The notes beneath the pieces were generated by a model, which ran no database searches, had not been told where the DNA came from, and saw nothing but the letters and a program-made list of their open reading frames with translations. DNA of 23,242 nucleotides from assembly GCA_964405405.1 (NCBI GenBank), contig CAYONT010000032.1, positions 1 to 23,242 on the forward strand, read 5' to 3'. The stretch comes from CAMCYM01 sp964405405 (GTDB lineage: Bacteria; Bacteroidota; Bacteroidia; Flavobacteriales_D; Sanyastnellaceae). Shown here piece by piece: positions 8,437 through 15,894 of the stretch. The position numbers and the translations under genes are program-made. The stretch's first letter is position 1. Each line of letters starts with the position of its first letter.

Positions 8437-8505
8437 TTCAAACAATACTCAAACGAGTTGAGTTTGAAGCGGTGTCGGTGCAGATAAATCTGCTCAAACT
8501 TGAGC
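8437..8505. repeat. Cluster of three short dyads between convergent genes
   Basis: Three inverted repeats sit in 69 bases of the 242-base gap between the HMG-CoA lyase and ZIP genes. The first (8437-8468) pairs TTCAAAC with GTTTGAA and, inside it after symmetric 3-base bulges, ACTC with GAGT around an AAAC tetraloop. The second is CAGAT-AA-ATCTG (8481-8492). The third is GCTCAA-AC-TTGAGC (8492-8505). The hexamer TCAAAC occurs four times counting both strands. No T-tract follows any of them. They could be weak bidirectional terminators or protein-binding sites. From 8506 to 8668 I see only a short direct repeat ATGCTTCG (8547 and 8585) and no gene. Confidence 0.4.
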
Positions 8506-8668
8506 GTATCGATGTAAATGCGGTAGTGTTTCATCCGACTGGCTTGATGCTTCGCTTACGCCAAACCATCGACGAATGTTCCCTATGCTTCGATAAAAAT
8601 TAATCTTTCTTCGGCGTCAACTCATTTACAGCAATTTGGCACCTTTTGGTCATTGGTTTCCGCGACCA

Positions 8669-9496
8669 CTACAAGGTGATGACTGCAATCAAGAGACCCA
8701 AGAGTGTGACCACTAGTTTTGCGGCGTTGAACCTGTGGCCATCACCGCTTTCAAAGAGCATAGTTGTCGAAATGTGCAACAGGAATCCTATCAAAACGCC
8801 CTGAGAAATCGCCCACAAACTCGGCTGCAGTCTCCAATTGCTGTGAAACAACCATTCAAACAAACCCATTCCCAGCGCAGGCATCAGTCCGAAAACAGCA
8901 AGCGCAATCCACCGATTCCCCCTACCCACCCCCATGGCCTGCATCATGCCCATGATGACCACGGCAACGGGAATGTGATGCATGGCGATTCCCAATAGCA
9001 ACTGAACATCCAATTGAGCCCAACCTGAAACCATGCCATGGTCATGATGGTGTCCTCCGTGATCATGTCCCGCGTGCCCCAATGGCATCGCTTCAATCAG
9101 TGCGTGTAAACAAAGGCTCAGAAAAATCGCCCAGGGCATGCCTGTTCCCCGTGGAGTAATTACGTGCTTAGCCTGCTCAGGCTGATCTAGATTGCAGGTG
9201 TTGTGGTCATGAACATGCTCTCCAACAGCTGAATGAATATGGCCATGTTCTACCCCTTGGGATAGATATTCTAACAAACCTTGCAGAATGAAGCCTAACA
9301 GGACGAAAATCCCCATGGTGCTTGGGGCAGACGCATAGGCTTCAGGTATCAAATGAAGAAAAAGCAGACCTACAATGTAGGCGCCGCCGAAGGTCAAAAT
9401 CAAAGGCAAACGACTTTCGAGTCTCTTGCCTGAGAGTTCAAATAAAGCGCCCCCTAAAAGAGCGACAGCGAGTAAGACGAGTGATGCAACCCACAT
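8669..9496 (-). CDS. ZIP-family metal transporter
   Basis: A 275-residue inner-membrane protein with eight predicted helices. ZIP signatures are visible: FLHLIPEAY at the end of helix 2, SLCLHALIEAMPLGH in helix 4 and GIAMHHIPVAVVIMG in helix 5, which form the metal path. Two histidine-rich loops stand out, EHGHIHSAVGEHVHDH (about 83-98) and GHAGHDHGGHHHDHG (about 141-155), the usual metal-sensing or loading loops. ZIP proteins bring divalent metals (zinc, iron or manganese) into the cytoplasm; which one is not decided by sequence. The ATG lies three bases after the stop of the methyltransferase, so both are in one operon. A zinc-uptake role is an inference. Confidence 0.85.
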   Translation of the reverse strand: MWVASLVLLAVALLGGALFELSGKRLESRLPLILTFGGAYIVGLLFLHLIPEAYASAPSTMGIFVLLGFILQGLLEYLSQGVEHGHIHSAVGEHVHDHNTCNLDQPEQAKHVITPRGTGMPWAIFLSLCLHALIEAMPLGHAGHDHGGHHHDHGMVSGWAQLDVQLLLGIAMHHIPVAVVIMGMMQAMGVGRGNRWIALAVFGLMPALGMGLFEWLFHSNWRLQPSLWAISQGVLIGFLLHISTTMLFESGDGHRFNAAKLVVTLLGLLIAVITL

Positions 9497-9499
9497 GAT

Positions 9500-10291
9500 T
9501 CAAACAGAGCGTGCAAATATGATGCAACGCTCTGACGTCTCATCCCATGGTTGTAAAGAATAATTTCCTTTGACCTCGAATGGCTGAAGTTCCGCCTCAC
9601 GGCACATGGCTTCCAGTGCTTCTCGTGACAACCCCCGAACCCGTTCGACGTGCTGCTCGACATGCCCGTTGGGGCCTTGGACCGAAATGTCCTTTTCAAT
9701 CCACTCGCCATCCCAACGCCGGTGGATTTCAAAACGCCATGAAGCCCCATTCTGGTCAAGCCTCTCTATGGCTTCATGGGCCACCAAATGAGCCAACACC
9801 TGAGGGAGGTTGAGGTAATCGAGGACATAAATGCCCTGCGGTGAAAGCGCATGATGCACACCCGTTAAAACCCTGTGGAGATCAACCAAGCTTTCAAAAA
9901 ATCCGAAACTGGTGAACAATTGAACCACCGCATCGAATGGTGCCTGGCCTTGAATCAAGGCAGGCAAGTCACGCATATCACCTCTTTTGAAAGCCAAATT
10001 GGGAACGGATAACTCCCCAGCCCGTGTCAAGCTGGCTTCGCTCAGGTCAATGCCTAGTGTTTCATAGCCTCTATTGGCAAAGCAAATGGAGTGCCTCCCT
10101 GAACCACAACCCAAATCCAAAACCCGAGCAGGTGGTGGAGGAAAATGCCTGCGACACAATGCCCCCACAATTTGTTCGGCTTCCTCTTGATTTCGATGCC
10201 CGTAAAGAAGTGGATAGGCTGGAGAATCAAACCAATCTTCAAACCAATTCTCTTTGGTTTTCCACAACCTGTTGGTATTACTCAGTCCCAT
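9500..10291 (-). CDS. Class I SAM-dependent methyltransferase
   Basis: A 263-residue Rossmann-fold methyltransferase. I start at ATG 10291 (MGLSNTNRLWKTKENWFEDW) because the typical N-terminus of this family, WFEDWFDSPAYPLLYGHRN, follows directly; the frame stays open to 10561 but that part lies opposite the siaB-like gene. Motif I is VLDLGCGSGRHS, followed by the acidic residue in LGIDLS, then FKRGDMRDLP and PFDAVVQLFTSFGFF. It resembles small-molecule methyltransferases of Methyltransf_11/25 type; the substrate is unknown. It diverges from the siaB-like gene with 39 bases between the starts and is followed after three bases by the ZIP transporter. Confidence 0.8.
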   Translation of the reverse strand: MGLSNTNRLWKTKENWFEDWFDSPAYPLLYGHRNQEEAEQIVGALCRRHFPPPPARVLDLGCGSGRHSICFANRGYETLGIDLSEASLTRAGELSVPNLAFKRGDMRDLPALIQGQAPFDAVVQLFTSFGFFESLVDLHRVLTGVHHALSPQGIYVLDYLNLPQVLAHLVAHEAIERLDQNGASWRFEIHRRWDGEWIEKDISVQGPNGHVEQHVERVRGLSREALEAMCREAELQPFEVKGNYSLQPWDETSERCIIFARSV

Positions 10292-10318
10292 GGCCCGCAA
10301 GTTCCGTCGGAATTGCGG

Positions 10319-10326
10319 TAGATTCG
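10319..10326 (+). promoter_or_regulatory. Candidate -7 element before the siaB-like gene
   Basis: TAGATTCG matches TAnnTTTG at five of six fixed positions and ends four bases before ATG 10331. I found no convincing -33 TTG at 17-23 bases. The position relative to the ATG equals that of the comEC and GWxTD elements. Confidence 0.3.
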
Positions 10327-10330
10327 AACC

Positions 10331-10894
10331 ATGAACGGTGTGATTTGCGCCCAGACCGGACCTGTTTTCGTTTGGCCACCTGGTTCTCGACCGAGTGAAG
10401 CCATCCTGGAGTGCAGTTTTCAAGGGAAGATTACAGAGCCAGTAACTGATTTTTTGGTTCTGTGGTTGGAGGAGCGCAGTCAGATGTTTCCAATGCCCAC
10501 CCGCCAGCGAAAGCGCATCGTCCGGGTCGGGACCGAAATGGTGCAAAACTTGTTCCATCATGCTCCGCTTGGTACGGAGAACGACACCCGTTTCTTGGCC
10601 GTTTCGACAGCATCAAGCTGGTTGATTTCAACCTGCAATTGGGTGGATGGCCCCACCAAGGAGATGTTAGCCTCCCGATTGAGGGGACTTCAAGCCCAAT
10701 CCCCTGAAGAACGGAGAATTGCCCATCGTTCTACGCTCGCACAAGGATCCCGAAGCCGGCATGGAGGCGGAGGGGTGGGGTTTCAAGAAATCCTTCGAAA
10801 AACAAATGGCCAACTTCGATTGGAATTCCTACCTTTCGAGCGCAACGCCTGGCTTGCGATATTCACAGCACAGATTGAAGCACCCCATGAATGA
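10331..10894 (+). CDS. siaB: SiaB-family protein kinase (DUF6272-like)
   Basis: A 187-residue soluble protein with features of a GHKL-type ATPase kinase like SiaB. Residues 62-77 (RIVRVGTEMVQNLFHHA) look like the N-box helix with the ATP-binding Glu/Asn, and 144-150 (HGGGGVG) looks like a glycine-rich ATP-lid box, followed by FQEILRKTNG. In Pseudomonas aeruginosa SiaB phosphorylates SiaC, and phosphorylated SiaC cannot activate the diguanylate cyclase SiaD. Here the stop codon overlaps the start of a siaC-like gene by eight bases, which strongly supports the pairing. No siaA phosphatase or siaD lies in the window. Expected to be cytoplasmic. The residues before 25 do not resemble anything I know. 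Confidence 0.75.
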   Translation: MNGVICAQTGPVFVWPPGSRPSEAILECSFQGKITEPVTDFLVLWLEERSQMFPMPTRQRKRIVRVGTEMVQNLFHHAPLGTENDTRFLAVSTASSWLISTCNWVDGPTKEMLASRLRGLQAQSPEERRIAHRSTLAQGSRSRHGGGGVGFQEILRKTNGQLRLEFLPFERNAWLAIFTAQIEAPHE

Positions 10895-11270
10895 TTTCCG
10901 CTTGGACGGCACATCCAAGACTCCCAAGGTGGAGCTGACGGTCGATCCATTTTCGATGCTCTTATCAGGGCGCTCCATACCAGAGAATTCGATTGAATTC
11001 TATCGTCCCTTGATGGACTGGGTGCACGCCCATTGTGGCGCAGACAAGCCTCGCTTGGAGATCAACATTCGATTGGAGTACTTTAACACGAGCTCGAGCA
11101 AGTGCCTCATGGACCTGCTGAAAAGGGTAGAAGTCAGTAAGAACGAAGCGGTTGTAAACTGGTTCTATGAGGAGGACGATGAGGACATGTTGGAGGCAGG
11201 AGAAGACTACGATGAAATCATCGAGTTGCCTTTCCGACTGATTGCCACTGCATCCAATGGAAATGGGTAG
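10887..11270 (+). CDS. siaC: SiaC-family regulatory phosphoprotein (DUF1987)
   Basis: A 127-residue protein. ATG 10887 is chosen because it gives the family's usual length and overlaps the siaB stop by eight bases; the frame is open upstream but only inside siaB. Family motifs are GRSIPENSIEFYRPL (28-42), LEYFNTSSSKCLMDLL (63-78) and the acidic VNWFYEEDDEDMLEAGED near the end. The threonine of NTSS is residue 68, the same number as the phosphorylated Thr68 of P. aeruginosa SiaC. SiaC is a switch protein, phosphorylated by SiaB and dephosphorylated by SiaA. The effector here is unknown, since Bacteroidota usually lack the c-di-GMP partner. The last 53 bases overlap the 3' end of the convergent ABC transporter. 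Confidence 0.85.
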   Translation: MNDFRLDGTSKTPKVELTVDPFSMLLSGRSIPENSIEFYRPLMDWVHAHCGADKPRLEINIRLEYFNTSSSKCLMDLLKRVEVSKNEAVVNWFYEEDDEDMLEAGEDYDEIIELPFRLIATASNGNG

Positions 11271-14265
11271 ACCGTTTCCGAAATTTATACTGCCCTATCT
11301 TTTCAGGAAGTTTTGCAAGCAGCACAATCCAAGCTACGCCTGAAAAGCACCACAAAACCAATAGGTTAAAAGCCTCTGTGGACCACACGCTTCCTGAAAC
11401 CATTTTGGTTGGTACGTACAACATAGCGTCCCAGGCTGATTCCTTGACCGGATGTTGGTGAATGAATGCGGAGAGTTGCTTGATTCCTTGGTCTGATTGA
11501 ACCCATCGTTGGTTTCTGTCCGTTTGCATGACCCATTCATAGAGCGCTTCATTGCTGTGTTGGTTACGCATCGACTGCAAATCGGTGCTCAAATTGCGCT
11601 TGGATTTGTCCCTCAATCGGAAGCTTTTTTTGTAAACTTCCGCATACATCTTGCGAATGTCTTCCAAGGACGAAGATGCCTGCATTTCGATTCCCCAGCC
11701 CTTGAGTTCATCCATCGCCAACTGCCTTTCCCTCTCCCGATCTCGAGGTGCGGAAAGACTCTGCGCTGCTTCATACCAGAAGTCCCTTCTCCAAGCTGCT
11801 CTCTCTATTCGATCATCCCAATGGACAAACTGGACATCGTAAGCATTGTTTCTGGCCAATGAAACTGCCAATGCCTCAAATCCCCAACGTGATACCATCA
11901 AGTTTCCAACCCATGGGACTTTGTCTTGCGCAGTAAGCAAGGGATTGAAACGATCAAACCGAACAATGGCCCCCCCAAAGAGGATCTGAGGAATAACAAG
12001 CAATGGGATCAGAATGTAGATCACCTTGGCACTCTGGAACGCTGAAGAGACTACCAACCCCAGCATGTTACCAAAGACGCTCACACTGAACAAAACAGCA
12101 AATAGTGTGAGCATCGCTTCCCACCCCGGTATTCTCATCACAACTACTGAAACAATGACATAAGCCGCCGTTTGAAAAATCGACATCGTGATCACGGTGC
12201 TTGATTTTGCCGCTAAGTAGGCTGCCCAACTCAGATGTAAGAAACGTTCTCGACGCAAAAGAGGCCGGTCCCGTAAGATTTCTTCTGCACTTACGCTCAG
12301 TCCCATAAAGAACGCAACGATGACCGAGATGAACAAAAAAGGAGGTATGTTCTCACTCAATCCATAGCTGTATGCCATACTGGGGTCATGAAATCGGGTG
12401 AATCCCGCCAAGAGGAGCGCAAGGAGAGGCGCCTCCACGAAGTTGATCAAACCGTAGGTTCTGTTTTTTGCCTTCGAGTGGACGTCTCGTGTGAGAAAGG
12501 TCCAGTACTGCTGTATCCATCGGGGTGCCTGGATCGATGAGGGTGCTCGGTTTTCTTCGCCATGACGAACAAATGCGGATGGAAGCACCTCTCCCCTTTC
12601 CTTCTCTGGCTCACTTCGTTCCGGATCCAACCGATGAAGTCGATGCATACCATACCAATCTTGAGGTGCAACCCTTCTTAATTCGGTGCTGTTGCCCCAT
12701 TCATCGACGACCTTTGCCTCCACCAGGGTGAAAATCTGTTCTGGATTGACGTTTCCACATTGATCACACAGAATTTCCGTGGGATTCACCTGGTTTGACA
12801 ATCGTTTGAAGTAGGGTACGCTTTCGAGCGGATTGCCATCAAAAATCAAGTAGCCTCCGACATCTAGGACCAGCAGACGGTCAAACAACTTGAAAATGTC
12901 CGAGCTAGGTTGATGAATGACGACAAAAATGAGTTGTCCCCGGTGGGTCAATTCTTTGAGCAAATCCATGATTTGCTCACTATCTCGGCTAGACAATCCG
13001 CTCGTAGGCTCGTCAACAAAGAGAACCAGGGGTTCCCGAACCAGTTCCAATGCGATGTTCAGTCGTTTCCGTTGCCCTCCAGAAATTGTCTTGTCCAACA
13101 AGGAACCCACACGAAGGTTTCGAACTTCCCAGAGCCCCAGTCTACGCAAGGTTGAATCAACACGCTCGTCCAGTTCGCGACTTGTCGCATCACGAAGGCT
13201 TAACCGAGCGCTGTAATATAGATTGTCGCGAACGGAGAGCTCACCGATCAAGACATCTTCTTGTGCGATGTAGCCGAGACATCCCGCAGTTGCCTCGTGG
13301 TCCGTGTGAACATCTCGTCCATTCAGAAAGACCTGTCCGGTGGTCGGAGTGAGGTTCCCATTGAGCAAATTAAGCAACGTGGATTTTCCCGAACCACTGG
13401 CGCCCATGATGCCCACCAGTCTCCCTGAACGTTCTGAAATGTCGAGCTTGTGAATGGCCGTGCTATCCGGCTGATTGAAAGAGAATGTCAAATCAAAGGC
13501 CTCAAAATGAAGCCGTTTCTTGGGTTCTGAGGCAAGAAAGGACTGAACGAGATCGCTAAAGAACAAGGAATGCCCCGATGCATCGCGTAAAACAGCACCG
13601 GGAGACATGGGAGCAATGACCCCTTGAGCCAGGGGTTGAGAATTGAGCCTCAGTTCGCTGTGACCGAAGTACTTCACAAAGAAAAGGTCCTCATACCCCA
13701 CTTGAATCCCCACCAAAACCCCATGATCATGCCCTAGGGTGCGAATGAAGGTTTTCTCAAATCCCTCCATCTCTTCCGGAAAATGAGCGGTAACCAAAGC
13801 CCTCATGTCCGTGACTGCGGGTGTGGGAATGTGCATACCGCTCGCGGCGAGTTCCAAGAAGGTCTCATCTCCCGATATGGTACCGGTATCCCGCGCAAAC
13901 TCAGCGAGTCTGATGAATACCATCATCCGGTCTCTTAACGCCAGTTCTTTGTTAATCTCTGCGCAAGTGCGCAACAATTTCACCGAGCGCTTGGCTAAGA
14001 TTTTGGCTTCTCGTTCTTGAGCATCGTTAGAAGGCAAAACTGGGGCTGTAGGCAACACCATGCCCTTTGTAGCTGGTTTCCCATTCAATTGGGCCAGTTC
14101 TTGGTCGTATTGCCGCAAGTAATGTTCACCCAGTTGCAGCGTCAGCCTTCCCCGTAGATACCGACTGGCTGATTGCCTTCCCAACATGGCATCACGACCG
14201 CTCCTACCAGCTGCGAACAAGGCAAAAAGACGCATCAAAGCGTCCAACATTTGGGTGGTCATCAT
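11218..14265 (-). CDS. ABCG-type ABC transporter, ATPase and membrane domain in one chain
   Basis: About 1015 residues from ATG 14265 (another ATG follows at 14262; the frame is open to 14292). Residues 1-240 form a helical N-terminal region that faintly resembles TerB-like modules (ALMRLFALFAAGR, then a conserved-looking GVLVGIQVGYEDLFFV). The ATPase follows: Walker A GASGSGKS (288-295), signature ISGGQRKR (394-401), Walker B LVLFVDEP (413-420) and H-loop VVIHQP. A Cys-x-x-Cys pair (CDQC) follows. The C-terminal ~400 residues hold about six helices in the ABC2/ABCG pattern, with the amphipathic EEILRDRPLLRRER segment and a large soluble insert before the last helix. Substrate unknown; probably an exporter. 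It follows the lipoprotein gene after 73 bases on the same strand and its 3' end overlaps siaC. Confidence 0.85.
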   Translation of the reverse strand: MMTTQMLDALMRLFALFAAGRSGRDAMLGRQSASRYLRGRLTLQLGEHYLRQYDQELAQLNGKPATKGMVLPTAPVLPSNDAQEREAKILAKRSVKLLRTCAEINKELALRDRMMVFIRLAEFARDTGTISGDETFLELAASGMHIPTPAVTDMRALVTAHFPEEMEGFEKTFIRTLGHDHGVLVGIQVGYEDLFFVKYFGHSELRLNSQPLAQGVIAPMSPGAVLRDASGHSLFFSDLVQSFLASEPKKRLHFEAFDLTFSFNQPDSTAIHKLDISERSGRLVGIMGASGSGKSTLLNLLNGNLTPTTGQVFLNGRDVHTDHEATAGCLGYIAQEDVLIGELSVRDNLYYSARLSLRDATSRELDERVDSTLRRLGLWEVRNLRVGSLLDKTISGGQRKRLNIALELVREPLVLFVDEPTSGLSSRDSEQIMDLLKELTHRGQLIFVVIHQPSSDIFKLFDRLLVLDVGGYLIFDGNPLESVPYFKRLSNQVNPTEILCDQCGNVNPEQIFTLVEAKVVDEWGNSTELRRVAPQDWYGMHRLHRLDPERSEPEKERGEVLPSAFVRHGEENRAPSSIQAPRWIQQYWTFLTRDVHSKAKNRTYGLINFVEAPLLALLLAGFTRFHDPSMAYSYGLSENIPPFLFISVIVAFFMGLSVSAEEILRDRPLLRRERFLHLSWAAYLAAKSSTVITMSIFQTAAYVIVSVVVMRIPGWEAMLTLFAVLFSVSVFGNMLGLVVSSAFQSAKVIYILIPLLVIPQILFGGAIVRFDRFNPLLTAQDKVPWVGNLMVSRWGFEALAVSLARNNAYDVQFVHWDDRIERAAWRRDFWYEAAQSLSAPRDRERERQLAMDELKGWGIEMQASSSLEDIRKMYAEVYKKSFRLRDKSKRNLSTDLQSMRNQHSNEALYEWVMQTDRNQRWVQSDQGIKQLSAFIHQHPVKESAWDAMLYVPTKMVSGSVWSTEAFNLLVLWCFSGVAWIVLLAKLPEKIGQYKFRKRSTHFHWMQWQSVGKATR

Positions 14266-14338
14266 GCCCGTTCCTACGAAGTTCAGGCACAAGGGGTTTC
14301 AGTCTATTAGCCCACCCGGGTGGCGCAGGCCCTCCTCG

Positions 14339-15892
14339 TCATTGCTGTCGTTCAAAGCACCCTTTGTCAGGTTGACCAACAGCACGAGGCAAACCATCCA
14401 AATCTCGAGAGATTGAAAAGTTGGAACCTCCACCATCCCAGGCGGTCCCGTTGGAGATAAGATGAAAATCACGATCCAGAACCGACGCGAAAGGGGGCTG
14501 CAATCCATCTGAGCAATTGATCAAAAGACCAGGTGGAAACGCACCATCATCGCCATCAACCGCCGAATTGAAAAAAACTCCTCCCGAAGGGGGAGCTAAC
14601 AAATCTGCTGCCAACTCATCAAAATCTGGCAGCCCTGCGTTATTGCCCCAAACGATGCAATTGCGAAATTGGGAACCATCGAGCGACCGGATTTGGGTCG
14701 TGCCATTGATATCCTCATACCAGTCATTGAAGAAAACTGTGGGTGCTTCTCTCACCCCTTCCGACCAATAGTTGGCAAAGGTGCAGTGGTCCAATCGATA
14801 AACACCTCCCAAGGTAAATGCCGCAGCAGATTGGCCACAATCATAGATCAGATTGTTATAACCTTGAATGACACCGCCTTGGGCGTACAACCCAATGGCT
14901 GACATGTTGAATATCCGGGTATTGGTCAAACGGAGTGCGTAGCCGCTGGAAACGCCAACTGTATCCACTTGGATTCCAATTGTGCCATTCTTGACAATGG
15001 CGTAATCAATGTTTGAGTTTTTGCTTCCGTACAACCAAATTCCGCCCCGGGCCACCGTTACTGCGTCTATTCCGTACTCAGTTTCGTAGGAAAAGTTCAG
15101 TTCCACTCCCCATTGACCCGGAACATCGGCATACTCAGGTTCCAATCGGTCTCCCTGGAAAACAACTTCGGAACCCAACAATCCCTCCACATCGAGTGTC
15201 CCTTGGTTGATGAGCAATCCTCCTCCGGAATGGACATAAACATGGGTTCCTGCGAGAATTCGGAGTGAACAGTCTTTGTCCACTTCTACGATGCCATAGA
15301 TCACGTGAGGTTTGTCAGCCGACCAAACCGAAGGACAAGGCAAGGTCTCGATTTGGTCCAATCCACCGTGGAAATATGCATTTTGTCCCCATGCGTTCAA
15401 AATAACTTCTTGGATGACGCCGGTGCGTTTTACTTCGATGGCATCTTCTATCACAAAAGGAAGAATGCCATTGTTCGGGTCAACCGTTACCTCAACGAAC
15501 ACCCAAAGGCTGTCACCGGCGGACAGAGTTAGGTTTTCCACCCGGTAACCTGGAATTCCGTCTACATTCATCCGGAATTGTGATTGAGGTCCCTCCCTAA
15601 GCCCAATGGATTGGATATGAATTGCATCCTCGTTCCCATTGAAAATTTTCAATGGGAGGGTCACCGATCCAATGGTAGTAAAAACCGTATCAAACAGCAG
15701 GGTGTCAGCGGAAAAACTCAATCGATCATTGGGGTCATCACTGAAGCGCTCTGGGCGACAACCAGTTCCCCAAAACCACAAGATTCCCAGAAAGAACAGG
15801 GAAGTTGCTTGAACCGAAAGCAAAAATGGGCGCTGTGCACCCAACTGAGCAGCCCAATGTGCTGGCCTGACATGTCGGGTAGCCCAATCCAT
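14339..15892 (-). CDS. Lipoprotein with predicted right-handed beta-helix
   Basis: A 517-residue predicted lipoprotein. ATG 15892 lies two bases after the rpoD stop; a TTG two codons upstream is less likely. The n-region is long (about 30 residues) before the hydrophobic SLFFLGILWFWGTGC, whose Cys45 is the likely lipidated residue. The next part (PNDRLSFSADTLLFDTVFTTIGS) is a segment I recognise from Bacteroidota surface lipoproteins. Residues 200-480 consist of short repeated strands rich in N, G and I (SNIDYAIVKNGTIGIQVDT, LTNTRIFNMSAIGLYAQGG), the pattern of a parallel beta-helix. No enzyme active site is evident. The position right after the primary sigma factor suggests cotranscription, but a functional tie is doubtful. 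Confidence 0.7.
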   Translation of the reverse strand: MDWATRHVRPAHWAAQLGAQRPFLLSVQATSLFFLGILWFWGTGCRPERFSDDPNDRLSFSADTLLFDTVFTTIGSVTLPLKIFNGNEDAIHIQSIGLREGPQSQFRMNVDGIPGYRVENLTLSAGDSLWVFVEVTVDPNNGILPFVIEDAIEVKRTGVIQEVILNAWGQNAYFHGGLDQIETLPCPSVWSADKPHVIYGIVEVDKDCSLRILAGTHVYVHSGGGLLINQGTLDVEGLLGSEVVFQGDRLEPEYADVPGQWGVELNFSYETEYGIDAVTVARGGIWLYGSKNSNIDYAIVKNGTIGIQVDTVGVSSGYALRLTNTRIFNMSAIGLYAQGGVIQGYNNLIYDCGQSAAAFTLGGVYRLDHCTFANYWSEGVREAPTVFFNDWYEDINGTTQIRSLDGSQFRNCIVWGNNAGLPDFDELAADLLAPPSGGVFFNSAVDGDDGAFPPGLLINCSDGLQPPFASVLDRDFHLISNGTAWDGGGSNFSISRDLDGLPRAVGQPDKGCFERQQ

Positions 15893-15894
15893 TA

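Noticed and set aside
10321..10330. Minus-strand GGTTCGAATC, identical to a tRNA T-loop
   Set aside because: The flanks do not form a T-stem and there is no acceptor or anticodon arm nearby; the site is the -7-like element before siaB.
14312..14323. Perfect 12-base palindrome CCACCCGGGTGG between the lipoprotein and ABC transporter genes
   Set aside because: No loop or T-tract for a terminator and a single copy only; likely chance in GC-rich DNA.
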